Part shown: positions 24,841 through 31,930 of the stretch, in pieces | How positions within the stretch are numbered: position 1 is the first letter of the stretch | Layout of the letters: the number at the start of each line of letters is the position of its first letter | Source: Frateuria edaphi | Lineage (GTDB): Bacteria > Pseudomonadota > Gammaproteobacteria > Xanthomonadales > Rhodanobacteraceae | NCBI RefSeq assembly: GCF_021117405.1 | Contig: NZ_CP088251.1 | Coordinates: 1,426,001 to 1,490,000 of the forward strand | Length of the DNA stretch: 64,000 bases | Direction of reading: 5' to 3' | The notes under the pieces: generated by a model | Told to the model about the DNA's origin: nothing | Database searches by the model: none | Seen by the model: only the letters and a program-made list of their open reading frames with translations | Program-made: the position numbers and the translations under genes

Positions 24841-26021
24841 TGGCGATCTCCACGACCGCACCGACGATCAGCGCGACCGGCATCAGCGCGCCGAGCTATG
24901 CCGAGGTGCTGGACTTCCTGCAGACGAAGTTCCGCGGCATCTACGGCGCGGACCTCTACCTGGGCGCCGACAGCCAGGACGGGCAGTGGCTCGCGATCCT
25001 GGCCAAGGCCATCGACGACGCCAACGCGGTCGCGATCCAGGTCTACAACAGCTTCTCGCCGGCGACAGCCACCGCCGCGGCGCTGTCGTCGAACGTCAAG
25101 ATCAACGGCATCGCGCGCGCCTCCGCGAGTTACTCGACCGCCGACCTAGTGCTGGTGGGGCAGGCGGGCACGACGATCACCGACGGCGTGGTCACCGACA
25201 CCAACAACAACCGCTGGGACCTGCCGGCGTCGGTGGTCATCCCTTCGGTCGGCGAGGTCACGGCAACGGCAACCTGCGAAACCGAGGGCGCGATCGCTGC
25301 GCCAGCCGGCACGATCACCCGCATCACCACGCCGGCGCTGGGTTGGCAGAGCGTCAGCAATCCGACCGACGCCACGCCGGGAGCGCCCGTGGAGACCGAT
25401 GCCGCGCTGCGCAAGCGTCAGGCCACCTCGGTGGCGGTGCCCTCCCTGACGGTGCTGGAAGGCATCATGGGCGCGGTGGCCGCCGTGCCAGCCGTCACCC
25501 GCTACCGCGGCTTCGAGAACGACACCAACGCGACCGACGCCAACGGTATCCCGGCGCACACCATCGCGCTGGTCGTAGACGGCGGCGACGCCACCGCGAT
25601 CGCGCAGGCCATCGCGTCGAAGAAGACGCCCGGTGGCGGCACGGCGGGCACCACCGAGATCGACATCGTCGACGCCTACGGCATCACTCATCCGATCCGT
25701 TTCTACCGGCCCACCGATGCGCCCATCACGGTGGCGATCGCGCTGAAGGCGCTGGCCGGTTACAGCTCGGCCGTCGGCGCCCTGGTCCAGCAGGCGGTGG
25801 CCGATTACGTCAACGGCGTCGTGATTGGCGGAGGCCCGGCGGCGGGCGTGGAATGGGATGCGGCCATCGCCGCGGCGAAGTCAGTCGGCGGCAGCGGCAC
25901 CTTCAAGATCACCGCGCTGACCTTGTCCGGGCCAGGCGGCGCGGGCAGTCCTGACGTGCCGCTGGCGTTCAACGAAGCGGCGACCTGCAGCGTCGGCGAC
26001 GTGACCCTGACGGTGACCTGA
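24840..26021 (+). CDS. Baseplate J-like protein
   Basis: 393 residues. ISAPSYAEVLDFLQTKFRGIYGADLYLGADSQDGQWLAILAKAI at the N-terminus and PVETDAALRKRQATSVAVPSLTVLEGIMGAVAAVPAV in the middle are clear J/gp47 hallmarks. It forms the wedge that links hub to fibres. Overlaps the gp46-like gene by one base. Confidence 0.88.
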   Translation: MAISTTAPTISATGISAPSYAEVLDFLQTKFRGIYGADLYLGADSQDGQWLAILAKAIDDANAVAIQVYNSFSPATATAAALSSNVKINGIARASASYSTADLVLVGQAGTTITDGVVTDTNNNRWDLPASVVIPSVGEVTATATCETEGAIAAPAGTITRITTPALGWQSVSNPTDATPGAPVETDAALRKRQATSVAVPSLTVLEGIMGAVAAVPAVTRYRGFENDTNATDANGIPAHTIALVVDGGDATAIAQAIASKKTPGGGTAGTTEIDIVDAYGITHPIRFYRPTDAPITVAIALKALAGYSSAVGALVQQAVADYVNGVVIGGGPAAGVEWDAAIAAAKSVGGSGTFKITALTLSGPGGAGSPDVPLAFNEAATCSVGDVTLTVT

Positions 26022-26022
26022 G

Positions 26023-26685
26023 ATGGCTTACGTCGCGACCTACACCCGGCTGGTCACGCCGCAGCACGCGGACAAGCCCAAATACATGGCGATGCTCGCG
26101 GCCGTGTTCGGCTGCTTCGTCGACCAGCAGAACCTCCTGGCCAGCCTCCCAGCGACGTTCGACGTGGACACCGCGGTTGGTGCCCAGTTGGACGTAGTCG
26201 GGCAATGGGTGGGCGTCTCGCGCGAGGTGTCCGTTCCGATCACCGGCGCCTACTTCGCGTGGGATACCGCCGGCCTCGGCTGGGACCAGGGCAACTGGCA
26301 GGGGCCCTTCGATCCGACCAGTGGCATCACCGCCCTCGACGATGGCACGTACCGAGTGCTGATCAAGGCGAAGATCGGCGCCAACCACTGGGACGGCACG
26401 CTGCCATCGGCCAAGGCCATCCTGGACGGCGTTTTCACTGGCGGATCCAAGACGATCATCCAGGACAACGGCAACATGACCATCACCTTCGGCGTCGCTG
26501 GCACCCAACCCTCCGTACTGCTGCGCGCGATCCTGTCCCAAGGGCTGCTTCCCCTGAAGCCGGAGGCGGTCCACGTCGACGGCTATGTGATGACCTCCCA
26601 GGACGGCACGCCGCTGTTCGGCCTCGACGTGGAAAACGGCTACATCGCGGGCCTGGACGTGGGCGCGCTGGCAATCGACCTCTAA
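26023..26685 (+). CDS. Baseplate protein, DUF2612-type
   Basis: 220 residues: YTRLVTPQHADKPKYMAML, DVDTAVGAQLDVVGQWVGVSREV and DGTYRVLIKAKIGANHWDGT define DUF2612, the third wedge component (gp48/I-like role) and probable attachment site for the fibres encoded next. Confidence 0.82.
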   Translation: MAYVATYTRLVTPQHADKPKYMAMLAAVFGCFVDQQNLLASLPATFDVDTAVGAQLDVVGQWVGVSREVSVPITGAYFAWDTAGLGWDQGNWQGPFDPTSGITALDDGTYRVLIKAKIGANHWDGTLPSAKAILDGVFTGGSKTIIQDNGNMTITFGVAGTQPSVLLRAILSQGLLPLKPEAVHVDGYVMTSQDGTPLFGLDVENGYIAGLDVGALAIDL

Positions 26686-26697
26686 CCCGGAGACTCC

Positions 26698-27273
26698 ATG
26701 GCTACCAACGACTTCCTGCCATTCGCGGGAGGCGCGGGCGCTAACGTGCTCACGCAAGCCGATTACGCCGCGCTGGCTGCGCTGGGCCCTGGCTTCGGCT
26801 CGGGCATCCTGCTGTCGGACCAGCTCAACAAGGTGCTGCGCCAGGGCACAGTGATGGCCGCCGCGCTGGCGCAGTTCATCGCCGACAACTCCGGCAACAA
26901 CGTGGTCGATGACGGCACGACCGCCACGATCGAGAGTTCATTGGTTGCCGCCATCGCGGCACTGCGTACGGCGGCGTTCTCCGGATCGAATCAGTCGCTG
27001 GGAGCTAATGGCTATCAGAAGTTCCCCGGCGGGCTGATTTTGCAATGGGGCGGTGCAGTGACGGCCGCCGATGGGTCCGCCGTGATCACCTTTCCGATTG
27101 CCTTTCCGAATGGACCGCTTGTTTATTTTGGCACCGTCAAGGGCAACACCTCCCTCGCGACAACCTACGTCGATGCCGCTAGCGGGACGAATTGGACCGC
27201 TACCGCGGGCAAATTCTGGTGCAACTCCGCGATATCGGGCGTCGGCTTCAACTGGTGGGTAATCGGCAAGTGA
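26698..27273 (+). CDS. Tail fibre 1 with gp53-like C-terminal receptor domain
   Basis: 191 residues. The N-terminal 65 residues (MATNDFLPFAGGAGANVLTQADYAAL) are shared with the second fibre downstream and presumably bind the baseplate. The C-terminal part, from GYQKFPGGLILQWG to GFNWWVIGK, is a gp53-like knob that would bind the receptor. The knob-coding part looks less GC-rich than the N-terminal part, which suggests a swapped domain. Confidence 0.8.
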   Translation: MATNDFLPFAGGAGANVLTQADYAALAALGPGFGSGILLSDQLNKVLRQGTVMAAALAQFIADNSGNNVVDDGTTATIESSLVAAIAALRTAAFSGSNQSLGANGYQKFPGGLILQWGGAVTAADGSAVITFPIAFPNGPLVYFGTVKGNTSLATTYVDAASGTNWTATAGKFWCNSAISGVGFNWWVIGK

Positions 27274-27281
27274 GGACAGTC

Positions 27282-27785
27282 ATGGACAGCATCTACTACA
27301 GCGCAAGCACCGGCGGCTTCTACGACAGCGCCATCCACGGCGTTGCCATGCCTGCCGACGCGGTCGAGATCACCGCCGCCGAGCGCGACGCGCTTCTCGA
27401 CGCGCAGGCGCAGGGCAGCACGATCCAGGCCGACACCGATGGCCGGCCGGTCGCCATCGCGCCGCCAGCGCCGACCCTGGCCGACGTGGCCGCGTCGTTG
27501 TCGGTCTCCGTACAGACATGGCTGGACGGTGTCGCTAAGGCCAACGGCTACGATTCGCTGGCCTCCTGCATCTCCTACCGGGGAAGTTCAGTCGCCCAGT
27601 GGGATGCCGACGCCATCGCCGGCATGGCATGGCGCGACGCCGTCTGGCAGGCCGCCTTCCAGTGGCAACAGGACGCGCAGGCCTCCCCGCCGACGCCGTT
27701 GCCCACGGCGGCCGATGTGATCGCGGGCCTGCCGCAGCCGGCAGCGTATGGCTGGACCACACACGCCCCTGGAGCTGAGGCATGA
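27282..27785 (+). CDS. Tail fibre assembly / fibre-associated protein
   Basis: 167 residues. The N-terminus (YYSASTGGFYDSAIHG) and the middle (FSVQTW-type helix: SVSVQTWLDGVAKANGYDSLASC, then WDADAIAGMAWRDAVWQAA) are typical of fibre-assembly proteins with a DUF4376-like part. It lies between the two fibre genes and overlaps the second by 4 bases. Confidence 0.7.
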   Translation: MDSIYYSASTGGFYDSAIHGVAMPADAVEITAAERDALLDAQAQGSTIQADTDGRPVAIAPPAPTLADVAASLSVSVQTWLDGVAKANGYDSLASCISYRGSSVAQWDADAIAGMAWRDAVWQAAFQWQQDAQASPPTPLPTAADVIAGLPQPAAYGWTTHAPGAEA

Positions 27786-28501
27786 GCACGAACGACTTCA
27801 AGGTCTTCGCCGGTGCAACCGGCGCGAACGTGGTGTCCCAAGCCGACTGGCCGACGGACCCCGACATCACCCTCGGCTTCCAGACCGGCACCGCACGTGC
27901 CGCCGCGGCCAACAAGGCGATCCGCCAGAGCAGCATCATCGCGTCGATGGTGGCGCAGTTCATCGTCGACAATGCTGCGGTCGACGCACTCGACAATGGC
28001 ACGATCACTGCCCTCAAGACCGGCTTTGCAACCGCGATCAACGCGTTCATCTCGACCGCCGTGAGCGGACTGGCACCGAAGGCGAGCCCAGCGTTCACGG
28101 GCGTTCCGACCGCGGCTACCGCAACCAAGGGGACGAACACCGCACAACTGGCCACCTGCGCCTTCGTGCAATCGGCCGTCGGCGACTATGCGCCCAAGGC
28201 GAGCCCCGCGCTTACCGGCACGCCCACGGCGCCGACGGCGACCGCTGGTGACAACACCACGAAGCTCGCCACGACCGCGTTCGTCCAGTCTGCCGTGACG
28301 GGTCTCGCCCCGAAGGCAAGCCCGGCTTTGACGGGCATTCCCACGGCGCCTACGGCAGGTGCCTCCACCAACTCCGGCCAGATTGCGACATGTGCTTTCG
28401 TGCAAGCAGCTATTGACGCGGCGCTGGTCAGCTACCTGCCGAAGTCCAACCCAACCTTCACCGGCACGATGACTGGCCCTTCGTACGACAAGGAGCCCTA
28501 G
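27782..28501 (+). CDS. Tail fibre 2 with repeat shaft
   Basis: 239 residues. The N-terminus (MSTNDFKVFAGATGANVVSQADW) is homologous to fibre 1. Residues about 98-218 are three repeats of a roughly 39-residue unit (PKASPALTGTPTAPTA, then LATTAFVQSAV), the shaft repeat of many phage fibres. The protein ends after a fourth partial unit (PKSNPTFTGTMTGP) without a knob, so tip function may be given by the next gene. Confidence 0.8.
   Translation: MSTNDFKVFAGATGANVVSQADWPTDPDITLGFQTGTARAAAANKAIRQSSIIASMVAQFIVDNAAVDALDNGTITALKTGFATAINAFISTAVSGLAPKASPAFTGVPTAATATKGTNTAQLATCAFVQSAVGDYAPKASPALTGTPTAPTATAGDNTTKLATTAFVQSAVTGLAPKASPALTGIPTAPTAGASTNSGQIATCAFVQAAIDAALVSYLPKSNPTFTGTMTGPSYDKEP
28073..28435 (+). 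repeat. Three tandem shaft repeats in tail fibre 2
   Basis: Units start at 28073, 28190 and 28307 (117 bases each) and the third runs 129 bases to 28435, before a partial fourth. Each encodes PKASPA(F/L)TG plus (L/I)AT(C/T)AFVQ. DNA identity between units is only partial, so they are old coding repeats. Confidence 0.85.
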
Positions 28502-28504
28502 CCT

Positions 28505-29152
28505 ATGGCCGGATACAAGAAGGCCGGGATGGACCTGGACGCGCTGCTCGAGCCGTGGCAGAGCGGCGACGGCAATGCCGCAGCGACGGGTTACAAGATC
28601 AACGGCGCCGACCTCAACACGAAGTACGCGCCGGCCTCCGTGGGCACGGCGTACTTGGGCGGCACCGGATACAAGCAGGGCGGGGCGGACATTGGCCCCC
28701 GCTTTGCGGCCAAAGGCAGCCGGTCGACGGTGTTGCCCTTCGACGGCGATACCTTCATCGCTGACAACCCCAGCCGCGGGCCCGCCAGCCTGACCCTCAC
28801 GTTGAACAGTGACGGCACGTACACGATCGTCCGGATGATCGGTAGCGCGGCGACGACCATCGGCTCCGGCACCTGGCTGCCCTCGGGCGAGGCTGCCTCC
28901 AACTGGTCGTGTCAGTACTCCTACAGCACCTCGCTGGTCACGGTGGTCGGAGACGCCTCCAACAGCAACACCAACGGCGCGGCTTCGATCAGTGCGCTTA
29001 CGTCCGACCGTGCCTTCCAGAGCAACTCCACCGCCAACTTCACCGGTGGCCAAGCCGGCCAGACCGTCGCCGTGACCCTGAAGCTGTACCGCAGCGGCGT
29101 GCTTCGCTCCACCACGGGCTTCACCTTTAAGACCAGCGCCGACGGCAACTGA
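28505..29152 (+). CDS. Tail tip / receptor-binding candidate
   Basis: 215 residues, no family recognised. The N-terminal 75 residues contain two similar units (TGYKINGADLNTKYAP and TGYKQGGADIGPRFAA); the rest is a Ser/Thr/Gly-rich beta domain with hallmarks of virion adhesins. Last gene of the tail operon, 3 bases after fibre 2, so most likely the tip of that fibre. Confidence 0.6.
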   Translation: MAGYKKAGMDLDALLEPWQSGDGNAAATGYKINGADLNTKYAPASVGTAYLGGTGYKQGGADIGPRFAAKGSRSTVLPFDGDTFIADNPSRGPASLTLTLNSDGTYTIVRMIGSAATTIGSGTWLPSGEAASNWSCQYSYSTSLVTVVGDASNSNTNGAASISALTSDRAFQSNSTANFTGGQAGQTVAVTLKLYRSGVLRSTTGFTFKTSADGN

Positions 29153-29208
29153 CCAGGCCGACGCGACCTGAGGGCATGCGCCTACAGCGCCGGCAACTGT
29201 TCGGCTTT

Positions 29209-29306
29209 ACCGTTGAGTTGCCCCGGGCCCGGTCGACGCCGACCGTGCCTTGGCTGCCCCGCCGGCTGGAATGTCTGGCTGCCGGGCCCGGGGTGCCTTC
29301 AACGGT
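29209..29306. repeat. Large compound inverted repeat after the tail operon
   Basis: Outer arms ACCGTTGA (29209-29216) and TCAACGGT (29299-29306); inner arms CCCCGGGCCCGG (29221-29232) and CCGGGCCCGGGG (29282-29293). Spacers of 4 and 5 bases separate the arms. Each inner arm contains a 10-base perfect palindrome. It fills the gap between convergent genes and covers the stop of the minus-strand gene. No T run, so it is not a classic terminator. Confidence 0.8.
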
Positions 29307-29556
29307 CTCGCGGATAGGTCGGCTTGAAGTCCAGCACGATTTCGCCGGTGTCGGCCATCACGTCTGGCTCGCGGCGTTCCCGGCGTTGCCAGTTCGCGAG
29401 CCGCAGCACTCGACCGCAGAGGCTGTCGAGGTCCGGGTCGCACGCCAGGTAGAGGTCGCCTTCAGGGTCGCGCAGGATCAGACCGCTCGCGCCGGATTGT
29501 TTCAGGTGTTCGCGTAGCAGGCGGAACAGCTCACGCGCGTCAGGTGCTTCGGGCAT
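29299..29556 (-). CDS. Small cargo protein A1, paralogue of its neighbour
   Basis: 85 residues. Segment ELFRLLREHLKQSGASGLILRDPEGDLYLACDPD matches in layout the neighbouring A2 protein (helix, then a beta pair). No known family recognised. Oriented against the tail operon, so transcribed separately, probably from the gap before the SRAP gene. Confidence 0.6.
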   Translation of the reverse strand: MPEAPDARELFRLLREHLKQSGASGLILRDPEGDLYLACDPDLDSLCGRVLRLANWQRRERREPDVMADTGEIVLDFKPTYPRDR

Positions 29557-29567
29557 GGTCCTTCTAC

Positions 29568-29768
29568 TCAGTCGTTGCCCGTATACGGGGTCAATTGATC
29601 AGGTCGCGTGGTCACCATGTGGGCGATCATCTCCCTGCTCTCGTCCACGGCGACGTAGTAGCCACCGGCTTCATCGTGCAAAACGAAGCCAGTCGCCCGC
29701 GACCGTTTCAGGTGATCGCGGATCGCCTCAAACATGGGCTCAGGATCAGGGGTCGGATCGTTGCTCAT
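29568..29768 (-). CDS. Small cargo protein A2, paralogue of A1
   Basis: 66 residues: MFEAIRDHLKRSRATGFVLHDEAGGYYVAVDES aligns with A1 over its first half (HLKxSxAxGxxLxD). It lies 11 bases upstream of A1 on the same strand, so the two form an operon born by tandem duplication. Function unknown. Confidence 0.6.
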   Translation of the reverse strand: MSNDPTPDPEPMFEAIRDHLKRSRATGFVLHDEAGGYYVAVDESREMIAHMVTTRPDQLTPYTGND

Positions 29769-29872
29769 CGGCCCCTTTATCGCGCGCTGGCGGTGATCGG
29801 CTCGTCACGGCCTCACACGACGCCAACCGCTCCCCATGGCACGATCAAGCTCCCTCCCGTGGAGCCTTTCCC

Positions 29873-30565
29873 ATGTGCGGACGCTACGCCGTGTTCGGTC
29901 CCGTCTCGATCCCACGGGACGCGGTGCCGATCCTCAACGAGATGAACATGGAGTTGGACCGCATCCTCAACATGCGGGCGGCAGACTTCAATGCTGCGCC
30001 GACGGATCTGCTGCCGGTGGTCGCTCAAGGGCAAGAGGGCGGTTTCGAGTGTAAGGACGTGCGCTGGGGGTTGGTACCGCACTGGGCCAAGGACACGAAG
30101 ATCGGCGCGAAGATGATCAACGCCCGGGCCGAGACGGTGCAGGAGAAGCCCTCGTTCCGAACGGCGTTCAAGAAGCGGCGCTGCCTGGTGCCGGCCAATG
30201 GCTACTTCGAGTGGAAGGGCGAGCCCAAGCACAAGCAGCCGTACTTCATTCACGATCCGGACGGCGACCTGCTCATGTTCGCCGGGCTGTGGGAGGTGTG
30301 GCGCCCGAGCGAGGATGCGGACTGGTTGCGTACCTTCACTATCGTGACGGGGCCGCCTGGGCTGGTGTCTGGCGACATCCACGACCGAATGCCGGTGATC
30401 CTGCCGCCCGCCGACTGGCTTGATTGGCTCACCGAGGGACCCGATGTAGCGGCTGACATCCTGGCCAAAGTCACGGAGCCGAAGCTGACGTACCATCCGG
30501 TCACTAAGGCTGTCGGCAGCGTGAAGAACGACGGCCCTGAGCTTGTGGAGCCCATCGAGCTATGA
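29873..30565 (+). CDS. SRAP-domain protein (HMCES/YedK family), abasic-site shield
   Basis: 230 residues with every catalytic landmark of the family: Cys2 right after the start Met (MCGRY), Asn83 (INARAET), Glu113 (YFEWK) and His170 (IHDRMPV). The family makes a stable covalent thiazolidine link to abasic sites in single-stranded DNA and so protects them from strand breakage. The Cys2 requirement fixes the start at 29873. Position at the prophage end, divergent from A1/A2, marks it as cargo. It may guard phage DNA or help the lysogen. Confidence 0.9.
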   Translation: MCGRYAVFGPVSIPRDAVPILNEMNMELDRILNMRAADFNAAPTDLLPVVAQGQEGGFECKDVRWGLVPHWAKDTKIGAKMINARAETVQEKPSFRTAFKKRRCLVPANGYFEWKGEPKHKQPYFIHDPDGDLLMFAGLWEVWRPSEDADWLRTFTIVTGPPGLVSGDIHDRMPVILPPADWLDWLTEGPDVAADILAKVTEPKLTYHPVTKAVGSVKNDGPELVEPIEL

Positions 30566-30867
30566 ATCATCCCGAACCAACCTCTGAAGGCCTGCGGCGC
30601 TACCCGGAGACGCAGGGCTATTTCCCCGACCGCTCACAGGAAGGTGCGCATCCGGACTTTGATCTGCCGTGCACCTGCGAGAAGACGTGCGCCTCTCGCT
30701 GCGCCGGCGAGTGCGGCTGCAGCGCCTGTGAGATGCAGTTCCAGGAGTTCGCCGACGAGGCCGGGTTCTTCCATCATCCGGACGATGGCGCGCTCGATGA
30801 GGAAGGGGCGCTCAAGGCCTACCGGGAGGTGACCTTTGTCGGCGTTCCTGGCGGTACTGGCGACTGA
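30562..30867 (+). CDS. Small Cys-rich protein in the SRAP operon
   Basis: 101 residues, start overlapping the SRAP stop (ATGA). The centre has a dense cysteine cluster, CTCEKTCASRCAGECGCSAC, likely to bind metal or form disulfides; the C-terminus is acidic. No family recognised. Coupling on both sides (the next gene starts within it) suggests joint function. Confidence 0.6.
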   Translation: MNHPEPTSEGLRRYPETQGYFPDRSQEGAHPDFDLPCTCEKTCASRCAGECGCSACEMQFQEFADEAGFFHHPDDGALDEEGALKAYREVTFVGVPGGTGD

Positions 30868-31348
30868 GGCTGACGCGGTCGTTGGGCCTGTACGCGAGCG
30901 GTGGGATCCATCCGCGCGGCGAGGGCTGGGCGCCCACATCACGATCCGCTATCCCTTCCTCCCGTTGGAACACCTCAGCCCGCGCGACCTTGACCAACTC
31001 GCCGCGGCCATCAGCACGGTGCCAGGTTTCCGGTACACGCTGGCGCGTGTGTCTCGATTTCCTACAACGATCTTCCTTGACCCGGAACCCTTGGCCCCAT
31101 TCGCTGCCCTGCGCACCGCCATCGAAGGCACCTTCGGCGCGCGCCTGCCGCTCGACACTTTCCCGCGCTACGTTCCGCACCTTTCGGTCGCTCGCAACGT
31201 GAAGGAAAAGGCGCTGGACGTACTCGTGGAACTGGATGCCGCGCTGGTCGCCGGTCCCATCACCTGCCGTTGCTCTGAAGTGGTGCTGCTGGAGCGGGCG
31301 AGCGGTCCGTGGATTGCGCGCGCCCGGCTGCCGCTCGGCCAGCCCTAG
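30836..31348 (+). CDS. 2H phosphoesterase superfamily protein (LigT/ThpR-like)
   Basis: 170 residues from a TTG inside the end of the Cys-rich gene. It has the two defining motifs of the superfamily: His34-x-Thr36 (AHITIRYPF) and His115-x-Ser117 (PHLSVAR), about 80 residues apart. Members cut cyclic or 2'-5' phosphodiester bonds in RNA or nucleotides; phage members include Acb1, which destroys CBASS signals. The substrate here cannot be read from sequence. Third gene of the SRAP operon. Confidence 0.78.
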   Translation: MSAFLAVLATEADAVVGPVRERWDPSARRGLGAHITIRYPFLPLEHLSPRDLDQLAAAISTVPGFRYTLARVSRFPTTIFLDPEPLAPFAALRTAIEGTFGARLPLDTFPRYVPHLSVARNVKEKALDVLVELDAALVAGPITCRCSEVVLLERASGPWIARARLPLGQP

Positions 31349-31704
31349 ACCAAGTGGCTGGCCCAACGAAGGCGCTCGCCGATGGGGCCCGGCACTTCGT
31401 AGCGTTGCGACTGGTACCGCTCCGCCAGCTTGGCGTATTCCTCCCGCATGTCCTCCGTCGTAACCTCCTCGCGCGGCGTGGCGATCACGCCGGCCGACAC
31501 ACACGAGGAACAGAAGGCGCGAGTCGCCGGACCGCAGTCAGGGCAGGGCGTATATGTCCAGAACTGCCGGTGCATGAATACTCCCACCTGGCAGCGGTGG
31601 CAGATCAGGCCTGCCGAGGCACAGTCCCACGCGGGCGTCCCGCAGGTATCGCAGATGGAAACCGGGCCCATGAATCGGGTGTTGCGGGGAGCGTGGCGAG
31701 GCAT
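31345..31704 (-). CDS. Zinc-ribbon-type cargo protein, unknown
   Basis: 119 residues from the ATG at 31704. Four CxxC pairs (CDTCGTPAWDC, CHRCQ, CPDCG, CSSC) imply two zinc ribbons, followed by a charged helix. It converges on the 2H gene with overlapping stops. An upstream in-frame ATG at 31794 would add 30 residues that look non-coding. It is the last gene before the attachment site. Confidence 0.6.
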   Translation of the reverse strand: MPRHAPRNTRFMGPVSICDTCGTPAWDCASAGLICHRCQVGVFMHRQFWTYTPCPDCGPATRAFCSSCVSAGVIATPREEVTTEDMREEYAKLAERYQSQRYEVPGPIGERLRWASHLV

Positions 31705-31745
31705 TCCGGCAGGGTAGGCCGCCGCTGTCTCACTCCTCTGGATTC

Positions 31746-31818
31746 CGGTCCGCAATCGATCAAGCCTCTGCGTGGGGCTTGGGCTGCGCGGCATGGAAAT
31801 AAGAGCGATTGCGGACCG
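31746..31818. repeat. 13-bp inverted repeat beside the attachment site
   Basis: CGGTCCGCAATCG (31746-31758) and its exact complement CGATTGCGGACCG (31806-31818). The loop contains a smaller hairpin (AAGCC/GGCTT). Two further short palindromes lie between it and the tRNA fragment. May be a recombination arm site or an operator of the minus-strand gene. Confidence 0.75.
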
Positions 31819-31857
31819 CCCGTTGGGCTAAGTCGCAGATTCTGCGAGAATCGTTTG

Positions 31858-31916
31858 TGGACTTAAAATCCCTCACCCTCACGGGTATGCGGGTTCGACC
31901 CCCGCTCCGGGCACCA
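31858..31916 (+). tRNA. 3' fragment of tRNA-Leu(UAA): prophage attR
   Basis: Contains the anticodon loop CTTAAAA, a variable arm, the T arm GGGTTCGACCC and the acceptor end TCCGGGCACCA. The matching 5' half (GCCCGGA and D arm) is absent upstream; pairing fails from the second base pair of the anticodon stem outward. So only the 3' part, carried as the crossover core, is here. The intact tRNA-Leu should be at the left end of the prophage. Confidence 0.88.
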
Positions 31917-31930
31917 TCGACGATCACGCC

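Larger units (their letters stand above)
1..31916 (+). mobile_element. Prophage, contractile-tail (myovirus) type, right-hand part
   Basis: Continuous run of phage genes in canonical order: replication, late control, lysis, packaging, head, tail, baseplate, fibres, cargo. Sheath (DUF3383-like), tube (DUF3277-like) and baseplate J proteins show a contractile tail. Almost all genes lie on the plus strand and overlap by 1 to 20 bases. The right border is a tRNA-Leu 3' fragment ending at 31916. No integrase, repressor or left border is inside the window, so the element starts to the left of base 1. All packaging, head and tail genes read through intact, so it may be functional; that is inference. 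Confidence 0.95.

Noticed and set aside
28073-28435. Regular repeats that could suggest a CRISPR array or a variable cassette
   Set aside because: The repeats are 117 bases, have no unique spacers, and encode the well-known fibre-shaft unit in frame.
31705-31794. Longer N-terminus for the zinc-ribbon cargo protein
   Set aside because: The added 30 residues overlap the 13-bp inverted repeat and look non-coding; the ATG at 31704 gives a compact protein.
31820-31916. Complete tRNA-Leu gene
   Set aside because: The acceptor and D-arm 5' half is missing and the anticodon stem fails after three pairs, so it is only the 3' fragment left at the attachment site.
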